From contig JAOZVV010000060.1 in assembly GCA_025869365.1 (NCBI GenBank), positions 6,455-64,444 of the forward strand: 57,990 nucleotides of DNA. Direction: 5' to 3'. Shown here piece after piece: positions 51,992 to 57,990 of this stretch. Numbering within the stretch: the first letter of the stretch is position 1; every line of letters begins with the position of its first letter. A model generated the notes under the pieces. The model ran no database searches. It worked only from the letters and a program-made list of their open reading frames with translations, and was not told the origin of the DNA. The DNA comes from Pseudonocardia sp. (lineage in GTDB: Bacteria; Actinomycetota; Actinomycetes; Mycobacteriales; Pseudonocardiaceae). The translations under genes were made by a program, and so were the position numbers.

Positions 51992-52708
51992 ATGGCTTCG
52001 CGCGGGGGGAGTTCACGGGGCCGCCGCGTCACCGGTGCGAGCGATCCCCAGCAGCAGCGCCGGGACAGCGGCCCGCAGACGGACAAGGGCCAGGCCCGGC
52101 GCGCCGAACTGCTCGTCGCCGCACGCAGGGTGTTCGAGGACAAGGGTTTCGTCGAGTCGCGGGTGGCGGACATCGTCGCCGAGGCCCGCGTCGCGCAGGG
52201 CACGTTCTACAGCTACTTCGACTCCAAGGACGCCATCTTCCGGGAGGTCTGCGAGGGCGTCGTCGAGCAGATGCTCATCGAGGTCACGACGGCCACGGCG
52301 ATCGAGCCCGGGATGACGATGCTCGAGCGCATCCGGGAGGGCCTGCGCGTCTACATCGACGTCTACCGCAAGAACGCGGTGATGATCGCGCTGACCGAGC
52401 AGGTCGGCACGTTCACCCCGGAGATGCGGGCGATGCGGCTGCACGTCCGGGAGGCGTGGCTCGCGCGGCTGGAGCGGGCGATCAAGCGCCAGCAGGCGGA
52501 GGGGATCGCGGACCCGACGCTGGACCCGTACATGATCGTGCAGGTGCTCGGCGCCATGGCGGACCACACGTGCTACGTGTGGTTCTCCCTCGGCAAGCCG
52601 TTCGAGGAGTCGGAGGTCCTGGACGCCCTCACCACCGTCTGGGCCCGCACCATCGGCGTCGAGGACTCCACGGCCTGGAAGCCGGCAGGGGGAGCGCCGC
52701 AGGCCTGA
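51992..52708 (+). CDS. TetR/AcrR family regulator
   Basis: A 238-residue regulator. After a long basic, disordered N-terminus (residues 1-34, rich in Gly, Ser, Arg and Gln) comes the helix-turn-helix at ~36-82: RAELLVAARRVFEDKGFVESRVADIV, then VAQGTFYSYFDSKDAIF. The ligand domain is long and helical. The ATG at 51992 has AAGGA upstream. It lies 115 bp after the acyl-CoA ligase and is the natural candidate to control the two catabolic operons. Confidence 0.91.
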   Translation: MASRGGSSRGRRVTGASDPQQQRRDSGPQTDKGQARRAELLVAARRVFEDKGFVESRVADIVAEARVAQGTFYSYFDSKDAIFREVCEGVVEQMLIEVTTATAIEPGMTMLERIREGLRVYIDVYRKNAVMIALTEQVGTFTPEMRAMRLHVREAWLARLERAIKRQQAEGIADPTLDPYMIVQVLGAMADHTCYVWFSLGKPFEESEVLDALTTVWARTIGVEDSTAWKPAGGAPQA

Positions 52709-52734
52709 ACCGGGTGCCGTGCCAGGCTGACCGC

Positions 52735-53142
52735 ATGGATCGCGACGCGAACGGCCCGGAGGACGACTCCGACCAGCTCCAGCCCGAGGACACCCTGGAC
52801 GGCCGGTCCACGGACGACGTGCTCGACGAGGGGTACTCGCCGCCCGAGCGGCCGTGGAACGCCGACGAGCACGAGAACCTGGACGAGCGCCTGTCCGAGG
52901 AGCTCCCGGACTTCGGCGCGGAGGACGACGCGGCCGCGGACGGGCTCGGGGACACCTCGGACACGGACGGCGAGCTGAGGGACGACCAGGTCGGCGGCGA
53001 GCGCGCGGGCCGCCTGGTCGCCTCGGACGAGGGCGGCGTCCGGGACACGGACTCCGACGCCTGGGCCGAGGACATCGGGATCGACGGCGCGGGCGCCTCG
53101 GCCGAGGAGGCCGCCGTCCACGTGGTCGACGACGAGTCCTGA
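52735..53142 (+). CDS. DUF5709 domain-containing acidic protein
   Basis: A 135-residue, very acidic and probably disordered protein (many Asp, Glu and Gly). The conserved core is DTLDGRSTDDVLDEGYSPPERPW (~19-41), followed by LDERLSEELPD, as in actinobacterial DUF5709 proteins; the C-terminal half contains RAGRLVASDEGGVRDTDSDAWAEDIGIDG, also conserved. Function is unknown. It starts 26 bp after the TetR gene and is convergent with the DUF2945 gene, with only 12 bp between. Confidence 0.88.
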   Translation: MDRDANGPEDDSDQLQPEDTLDGRSTDDVLDEGYSPPERPWNADEHENLDERLSEELPDFGAEDDAAADGLGDTSDTDGELRDDQVGGERAGRLVASDEGGVRDTDSDAWAEDIGIDGAGASAEEAAVHVVDDES

Positions 53143-53154
53143 GCCCCGGCGGGT

Positions 53155-53370
53155 TCAGGCCTTCTCGAGCTCGCTCCCCAGCTTGAGCACGGTGGTCCCG
53201 TCCTCCTGCTCGAGCACGTAGGCCGGGTCGTCCTCCGTCCCGTTGCGCGTCTGCGTGGTGCCCTTGATCGTGCGTTCGACGCGGTCGGTGTGCACGGACC
53301 GCACCTTCGCCTCGCCCTTGCCGTTGCCCCAGTTCCACGAGACCCGGCTGCCCTTGCGGAAGTTCGCCAT
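53155..53370 (-). CDS. DUF2945 / HVA1-type TUDOR domain protein
   Basis: A 71-residue beta-rich protein. The family pattern is FRKGSRVSWNWGNGKGEAKV (~4-23), KVRSVHTDRVERTIKGTTQTRNGT and a C-terminal DDPAYVLEQEDGTTVLKLGSEL. Members bear the hypervirulence-associated TUDOR fold and may bind nucleic acid or protein; no function is established in bacteria. The ATG at 53370 is 87 bp after the paaK stop and on the same strand, so it may be read through from that operon. Confidence 0.9.
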   Translation of the reverse strand: MANFRKGSRVSWNWGNGKGEAKVRSVHTDRVERTIKGTTQTRNGTEDDPAYVLEQEDGTTVLKLGSELEKA

Positions 53371-53457
53371 GCCTCGCGGGTGCCCGGGGCGCGCGGACGG
53401 GAAACGGGGCCCGCGTCGGTCCGGACGGGCGCGACGCGGCAGGCAGGGGTGCGGTGG

Positions 53458-54783
53458 TCAGCGCGTGCGGCGGTCCTTGAGCCGCTGGAGCTTGCCCACC
53501 GAGCGCTCCAGGGTGTCCGGGTCCACCACCTCGCAGGCCACCGTCACCCCGATCCCGTCCTTCACCGCCTTGACCAGCTCGGCCGCCGCGGCGTCGCGCC
53601 GCTCCGGGGTCGCGTCCTCCCGCGCCTCGACGCGCACCGCGAGCGCGTCCATCCGGCCCCGGGTGGTCAGCTCGAGCTGGAAGTGCGGGGAGAAGCCGGG
53701 CGTCCGCAGGACGATCTCCTCGATCTGCGTCGGGAAGAGGTTCACCCCGCGCAGGATGATCATGTCGTCGCTGCGGCCGGTGATCTTGGCCATCCGGCGC
53801 ATCGACGGGCGCGCGGTGCCGGGCAGCAACGTCGTCAGGTCCCGGGTGCGGTACCGGATGATCGGCAGCGCCTCCTTGGTGAGGCTGGTGAACAGCAGTT
53901 CGCCCTCCTCCCCGTCCGGGAGCGGGGTGCCCTCGATCGGGTCCACGACCTCGGGGAGGAAGTGGTCCTCCCAGATGTGCAGCCCGTCCTTGGTCTCCAC
54001 GCACTCCTGCGAGACGCCCGGGCCCATGACCTCGGACAGCCCGTAGATGTCCACGGCGTGGATGTCCATGCGCTCCTCGATCTCGGAGCGCATCTGCTCG
54101 GTCCAGGGCTCCGCGCCGAAGATCCCGACCCGCAGCGACGTGGAGCGGGGATCGATGCCCTGGCGGGCGAACTCGTCGAGCAGTGTCAGCATGTAGCTCG
54201 GGGTGAGCATGATGACGTCCGGCCGGAAGTCCGTGATCAGCTGGACCTGCCGCGGGGTCATGCCGCCGGAGACCGGGATCGCGGTCGCGCCGAGCTTCTC
54301 GATCCCGTAGTGCGCCCCCAGGCCGCCGGTGAACAGGCCGTAGCCGTAGGCATTGTGGATCTTGTGGCCCGGCCGTCCGCCCGCCGCGCGGATCGAGCGG
54401 GCGACGAGACCGGCCCAGCGGTCGAGGTCGCCCTCGGTGTACCCGACGACGGTGGGCTTGCCGGTGGTGCCGGACGACGCGTGGATCCGCCGCACCTGCT
54501 CCTGCGGGACGGCGAACATGCCGAACGGGTAGTTGTCCCGCAGGTCGGCCTTGCTGGTCGTCGGGAACTTCGCGATGTCCGCCGGCTCGCGGCAGTCCTC
54601 CGGGCGCACGCCGTGGGCGTCGAAGGCCCGGCGGTAGTGCGGCACGTTCTCGTAGGCGTGGCGCAGCGTCGTCTGCAGCCGGGTGAGCTGCAGGGCCCTC
54701 AGCTCGTCGACGGACATGCGTTCGGCCGGGTCGAGCAGGTCCGCGGGCGGGGCGTCGCCGAGCCGGTGCGTCGTGGTGGTCAC
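53458..54783 (-). CDS. paaK: Phenylacetate-CoA ligase
   Basis: A 441-residue ANL-type ligase making phenylacetyl-CoA, the first step of aerobic phenylacetate degradation. The P-loop-like motif is SSGTTGKPTVVGYT (~93-106), with the typical NAYGYGLFTGGLGAHYG block, DIYGLSEVMGPGVSQEC, and GRSDDMIILRGVNLFPTQIEE near the C-terminal hinge. The C-terminus ends in GKLQRLKDRR. The GTG at 54783 overlaps the paaZ stop (GTGA), so translation is coupled. The paaABCDE oxygenase genes are not in this window. Confidence 0.95.
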   Translation of the reverse strand: MTTTTHRLGDAPPADLLDPAERMSVDELRALQLTRLQTTLRHAYENVPHYRRAFDAHGVRPEDCREPADIAKFPTTSKADLRDNYPFGMFAVPQEQVRRIHASSGTTGKPTVVGYTEGDLDRWAGLVARSIRAAGGRPGHKIHNAYGYGLFTGGLGAHYGIEKLGATAIPVSGGMTPRQVQLITDFRPDVIMLTPSYMLTLLDEFARQGIDPRSTSLRVGIFGAEPWTEQMRSEIEERMDIHAVDIYGLSEVMGPGVSQECVETKDGLHIWEDHFLPEVVDPIEGTPLPDGEEGELLFTSLTKEALPIIRYRTRDLTTLLPGTARPSMRRMAKITGRSDDMIILRGVNLFPTQIEEIVLRTPGFSPHFQLELTTRGRMDALAVRVEAREDATPERRDAAAAELVKAVKDGIGVTVACEVVDPDTLERSVGKLQRLKDRRTR

Positions 54784-56855
54784 GACGCTTGCCCCGACGA
54801 CGCCTGCCCCGACGACTTGTGCTGCGAGGACTTCTTGGCGACGAGCGTCAGCACGTCGTAGCGCGCGACGGACTGCCCGTCCTGCCGGGTGACGTCGGCG
54901 TCCCAGCGCACCTCGCCGTAGCCGGCGGACTCGCGCGGGGTGATCTGCTTGCAGGTCAGCGTGATGGAGAGCGCGTCGCCGAACTTGACCGGCGTGAGGA
55001 ACCGCAGGTTGTCGACACCGAAGTTGGCCAGCACGGGCCCTGGCGCGGGATCGACGAACAGCCCCGCCGCGAAGGAGACGATCAGGTAGCCGTGCGCGAC
55101 CCGTTCGCCGAAGAGCGGGTTCGCCGCGGCCGCCTCGGCGTCCATGTGGGCGTAGAAGGTGTCCCCGGTGAACTCGGCGAAGTGGTCGACGTCGTGCTGG
55201 GTGACCGTGCGCGGGCCCGCGACCAGCGTGTCCCCGGGCCGGAGCTCCTCGAGATGCTTGCGGAAGGGGTGCACGTCCAGTTCGCGGCGCCCAGCACCGG
55301 CGACCCAGCGGCCGGTGATCGCGGCCAGGGTGTCCGGGTCCGCCTGCACCGCGGTGCGCTGCATGTGGTGCAGGACGCCGCGGACGCCGCCTATCTCCTC
55401 GCCTCCGCCGGCGCGGCCCGGTCCACCGTGGACGAGCTGCGGCATCGGCGAGCCGTGCCCGGTGGACTCCTTCGCGTCCCGGGCGTTGAGCACGAGCAGC
55501 CGCCCGTGCCACGGGGCGACGCCGAGGACGACCTCGCGGGCGAACGCGGTGTCCGCGGTGACCACCGAGCCGGCGAGGCTGCCCTGCCCGCGGGCGGCGT
55601 AGTCGATCAGCTGCGCGGTGCTGGAGTAGGGGAGGATGGTCGAGACCGGGCCGAAGGCCTCGACCTCGTGCGGCTCGGCCCGTTCCGGGTCCCCGACCAG
55701 CAGCAACGGCGAGACGAAGGCGCCCCGGTCCGCGTCCGCGTCGACGACGTCGACCTCGTCCGGGTCCCCGAAGACGATCCGGCCGGCGTCCGCGAGGGCC
55801 TTGACGCTGCGGCGGACCTCCTCGGGCTGGTCCAGGGACGCGAGCGCCCCCATCCGGACGCCCTCGGACGCCGGGTTGCCGACGGTGACCGTCGCCAGCG
55901 TCGCGGACACGGCCTCGACGACGGCGTCCACGTGCTGCGCCGGGACGAACGCGCGGCGGATGGCGGTGCACTTCTGCCCGGCCTTGACGGTCATCTCGGC
56001 GACCAGGCCCTGCACGAACAGGTCGAACTCCTCGGTCCCGGGCGCGGCGTCCGGGCCGAGCGCGGAGAGGTTGAGCGAGTCCGCCTCGGCCGAGAACCGC
56101 ACCGAGTTCCGGACGATGCCGGGGTGCGTGCGCAGCGTCTGCGCGGTCGACGCGGAGCCGGTGAACGAGACGAGGTCCTGGCCGGTGAGGTGGTCGAAGG
56201 TGTCCCCGAGGCCGCCGGCGACGAGCTGCAGCGTGCCCGGGGGCAGGATCCCGGAGCCCACGATCAGCTCGATGAGCTTCGCGGTGAGGAACGCGGTGGG
56301 GCTCGCGGGCTTCACGATGCTGGGGACGCCGCCGAGGAACGCGGGTGCGAACTTCTCCAGCGGGCCCCAGACCGGGAAGTTGAACGCGTTGACCTGCACC
56401 GCGACACCGTGCAGCGGGGTGCAGACGTGCTGGCCGAGGAAGGTGCCGCCGCGGCCCAGCGGCTCGACGTCGCCCTCGACGTAGACGGTGTCGTTGGGCA
56501 GTTCGCGCTTCGCCTTCGACGCGTACGCGAGCAGGACCCCGATGCCGCCGTCGACGTCGAACTTCGAGTCCCCGAGGGTCGCGCCGGTCCGCGCGGACAC
56601 GGCGTAGAGCTCCTCGCGGTGCTCGCGCAGGTGCCCGGCGAGGGCCTTCAGCAGAGCGGCGCGCTGGTGGAAGGTCAGCTCGCGCAGCGCCGGGCCGCCG
56701 GTGGTGCGGCCGAAGTCCAGGGTGGCGCCGAAGTCCACCCCCGCCGAGGAGACGCGGGCGATCTCCTCGCCCGTCACGGCGTCGAAGAGCGGGCGGCCCT
56801 CGTCCGTGGGGGCGAGCCAGCCGCCGAGGACGTGGCTCCGGAGTGCGGTCGTCAT
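54780..56855 (-). CDS. paaZ: PaaZ: oxepin-CoA hydrolase / 3-oxo-5,6-dehydrosuberyl-CoA semialdehyde dehydrogenase
   Basis: A 691-residue two-domain enzyme of phenylacetate degradation. The N-terminal aldehyde dehydrogenase has the general base E257 (in SAEAD) and nucleophile C296 (in KAGQKCTAIRR), matching E. coli E256 and C295. The C-terminal MaoC-like hydratase (about 535-675) has FAEFTGDTFYAHMD with its Asp and His, then VAHGYLIVS. It opens the oxepin-CoA ring and oxidises the aldehyde. A repetitive tail (SSGQAS twice) is encoded by a 15-bp tandem repeat. The ATG at 56855 follows GAGGAGATCGA. A palindromic operator lies 50-70 bp upstream. Confidence 0.96.
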   Translation of the reverse strand: MTTALRSHVLGGWLAPTDEGRPLFDAVTGEEIARVSSAGVDFGATLDFGRTTGGPALRELTFHQRAALLKALAGHLREHREELYAVSARTGATLGDSKFDVDGGIGVLLAYASKAKRELPNDTVYVEGDVEPLGRGGTFLGQHVCTPLHGVAVQVNAFNFPVWGPLEKFAPAFLGGVPSIVKPASPTAFLTAKLIELIVGSGILPPGTLQLVAGGLGDTFDHLTGQDLVSFTGSASTAQTLRTHPGIVRNSVRFSAEADSLNLSALGPDAAPGTEEFDLFVQGLVAEMTVKAGQKCTAIRRAFVPAQHVDAVVEAVSATLATVTVGNPASEGVRMGALASLDQPEEVRRSVKALADAGRIVFGDPDEVDVVDADADRGAFVSPLLLVGDPERAEPHEVEAFGPVSTILPYSSTAQLIDYAARGQGSLAGSVVTADTAFAREVVLGVAPWHGRLLVLNARDAKESTGHGSPMPQLVHGGPGRAGGGEEIGGVRGVLHHMQRTAVQADPDTLAAITGRWVAGAGRRELDVHPFRKHLEELRPGDTLVAGPRTVTQHDVDHFAEFTGDTFYAHMDAEAAAANPLFGERVAHGYLIVSFAAGLFVDPAPGPVLANFGVDNLRFLTPVKFGDALSITLTCKQITPRESAGYGEVRWDADVTRQDGQSVARYDVLTLVAKKSSQHKSSGQASSGQAS

Positions 56856-56904
56856 TCGATCTCCTCGTCGTCATCGGCGAACAGTCGGGGTGCATCAGGG
56901 CAGC

Positions 56905-56926
56905 GGCGAACGATCGTTCGGTTGCT
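56905..56926. promoter_or_regulatory. Palindromic operator between paaZ and a PaaG-like crotonase
   Basis: CGAACGATCGTTCG (56907-56920) is a perfect 14-bp palindrome; the longer site reads AGCAACCGAACGATCG on the minus strand. It resembles the known PaaR (TetR) operator of corynebacteria, ACTnACCGnnCGnnCGGTnAGT, in the ACCGnnCGnnCG core. It lies in the 92-bp gap between divergent starts and shares CGATCGTTCG with 17530-17539. Confidence 0.65.
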
Positions 56927-56947
56927 ATGGCACGTTAGCATCACCGC

Positions 56948-57766
56948 GTGGAGACGAACAGTGGTGAAGGCGCCCCGGCCGTCCTGGTGACGCCGGACGA
57001 CAAGGACCCGGCCGTCGCGATCGTGACGTTGAACCGGCCCGCGAAGCGCAACGCGCTGACCGTCGAGCTGAAGGAAGCGCTGCTGGAGGCGCTGGAACGG
57101 GTCTCGGCGGACCCGTCGGTCCGGGCGGTGGTGCTCGCCGGCACGGGCAAGTCGTTCTGCGTCGGGCAGGACCTCGGGGAGCACGTCGAGTCGCTGCGCG
57201 GAAACGCCGCCACCTCGTTCGACACGGTCGAGAAGCACTACAACCCGATCGTTCGGGCGCTCGCCACGATGCCCAAGCCGGTGGTCGCCGCGATCAACGG
57301 CGGCGCGGTCGGTGCGGGGCTCGGCTTCGCCCTGGCCTGTGACCTGCGGGTCTGTGCGGACACGGCCACCTTCGCCACGGCGTTCGCCGCGATCGGGCTC
57401 ACCGCGGACTCCGGGCTGTCGGCGAGCCTGGTGCACTCCCTCGGCGCCGCCCGCGCCACCGAGCTGCTGCTCCTGGGCGAGTCCTTCGACGCGGCCCAGG
57501 CGCAGGCGTCCGGCCTGGTCAGGACCGTCGTCCCGGCCCCCGAGGTGCTCGGCGCCGCGCTGGAGCTGGCCCGCAAGCTCGCCGCGGGGCCGACCGTCGC
57601 GTACGCGGAGATCAAGAAGGCCGTCGCGCTCGGGGCGGTGTCCTCCCTGGACACGGTGCTCGAGGCGGAGGCCGCGGCGCAGGCGCGGCTCGGCGTCACG
57701 GAGGACCACAGGGAGGCCGTCGAGGCGTTCCTGGCGAAGCGACGCCCGTACTTCCAGGGGGCGTGA
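56948..57766 (+). CDS. Enoyl-CoA hydratase/isomerase, PaaG-like
   Basis: A 272-residue crotonase. Oxyanion segments: KSFCVGQDLGEHV (~74-86) and NGGAVGAGLGFALACD (~117-132). The hydratase Glu residues are replaced (GAGLGFA; IGLTADSGLSASL), but an Asp is kept in TADSG, the pattern of PaaG, the 1,2-epoxyphenylacetyl-CoA isomerase. The C-terminal AFLAKRRPYFQG is typical. GTG at 56948 starts divergently from paaZ and shares its operator. PaaG is the most likely role given the context, but PaaB/PaaG assignments overlap by sequence. Confidence 0.88.
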   Translation: METNSGEGAPAVLVTPDDKDPAVAIVTLNRPAKRNALTVELKEALLEALERVSADPSVRAVVLAGTGKSFCVGQDLGEHVESLRGNAATSFDTVEKHYNPIVRALATMPKPVVAAINGGAVGAGLGFALACDLRVCADTATFATAFAAIGLTADSGLSASLVHSLGAARATELLLLGESFDAAQAQASGLVRTVVPAPEVLGAALELARKLAAGPTVAYAEIKKAVALGAVSSLDTVLEAEAAAQARLGVTEDHREAVEAFLAKRRPYFQGA

Positions 57767-57842
57767 CCTGCGGGTCACGAGAAGAGGGAACGATGTGGGC
57801 ATGATCGAGTCCGGCCCGTCCGACGGCGGTTCCCGCGGTGAC

Positions 57843-57900
57843 GCGCGCACTCCGGCGCGACGCGCGCTGTCGACGGTGCGCGTGGCGCAGGAGTGCGCGC
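57843..57900. terminator. Long inverted repeat after the PaaG-like gene
   Basis: GCGCGCACTCC (57843-57853) is the exact reverse complement of GGAGTGCGCGC (57890-57900), with a GC-rich inner part that can pair partly. It begins 76 bp after the crotonase stop. A terminator is possible; a regulatory leader of the next gene is the alternative. Confidence 0.35.
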
Positions 57901-57943
57901 GTGGGCTGGGCGCACGCGGGCTCGGCGCGCGGGGGTGGACGCC

Positions 57944-57990
57944 GTGAGCGCGGCGCCGTCCGAGCCGCCCGTCAGCCCGCCCCGCACCCG
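57944..57990 (+). CDS. Start of a further gene, cut by the window end
   Basis: GTG at 57944 is followed by an open frame to the edge (VSAAPSEPPVSPPR...), with GGGGGTGG upstream as a possible ribosome site. Only 15 residues are visible. A disordered, Pro-rich N-terminus is common among TetR regulators, and a PaaR-like regulator would fit the neighbourhood, but nothing in the sequence proves this. Confidence 0.3.
   Translation, partial: MSAAPSEPPVSPPRT

Noticed and set aside
57801-57947. 48-codon frame after the PaaG-like gene
   Set aside because: It is Ala/Arg/Gly-rich, spans the inverted repeat at 57843-57900 and has no clear ribosome site, despite a GTGA overlap with the next possible start.

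Overview
The window is chromosomal DNA of a very high-GC actinomycete, most likely Pseudonocardia or a close relative in the Pseudonocardiales. The signs are G/C-rich third codon positions in every real gene, frequent GTG starts, many 4-bp ATGA/GTGA gene overlaps, a WhiB regulator, CGNR and DUF5709 proteins, a PRISE-type reductase and a single-chain biotin-dependent carboxylase. The taxon is inferred from gene content. I saw no rRNA, tRNA, CRISPR array, insertion sequence or phage gene. No gene-free gap exceeds about 300 bases.

Layout. 0.1-7 kb: an M24 peptidase, a DUF6328 membrane protein, a luciferase-like / DUF1684 / aldo-keto reductase run, a Baeyer-Villiger-type monooxygenase, a cold-shock protein and a WhiB1-like regulator. 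7-12 kb: stand-alone enzymes and regulators, namely a flavin reductase-methyltransferase fusion, two VOC proteins, an AraC regulator and a serine hydrolase. 11.5-13.6 kb: a cobalt-type nitrile hydratase operon (beta, alpha, His-tailed accessory protein) followed by a shortened YoaK-like membrane protein. 13.7-15.7 kb: a multicopper oxidase with a small membrane partner. 15.8-25.5 kb: an acyl-CoA synthetase, two nitronate monooxygenase-like enzymes, a broken luciferase-like gene, ribBA, a PRISE reductase, and a thiolase-like protein coupled to a metallo-beta-lactamase-fold protein. 25.6-32.8 kb: a MarR regulator with a transporter carrying three C-terminal CnaB-like repeats, then a TetR regulator translationally coupled to a biotin carboxylase/carboxyltransferase fusion. 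33-34.6 kb: a CGNR protein and an ohr/TetR divergent pair sharing an exact inverted operator.

34.8-52.7 kb is the most distinctive part: two divergent operons. The leftward one encodes an HpaB-family flavin enzyme, a fused LivHM permease with LivG and LivF, two very similar binding lipoproteins at different positions in the operon, an alpha/beta hydrolase, an acyl-CoA ligase and a MaoC hydratase. The rightward one encodes a probable heteromeric acyl-CoA dehydrogenase pair, three crotonases, another acyl-CoA ligase and a TetR regulator. Together they look like a complete import, CoA activation and beta-oxidation system for an unidentified carboxylate.

53-58 kb: DUF5709 and DUF2945 proteins, then paaK-paaZ of phenylacetate degradation diverging from a PaaG-like crotonase across a palindromic operator. 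A related operator motif recurs at 17.4-17.5 kb, which suggests co-regulation. The window ends inside the next gene or its leader.
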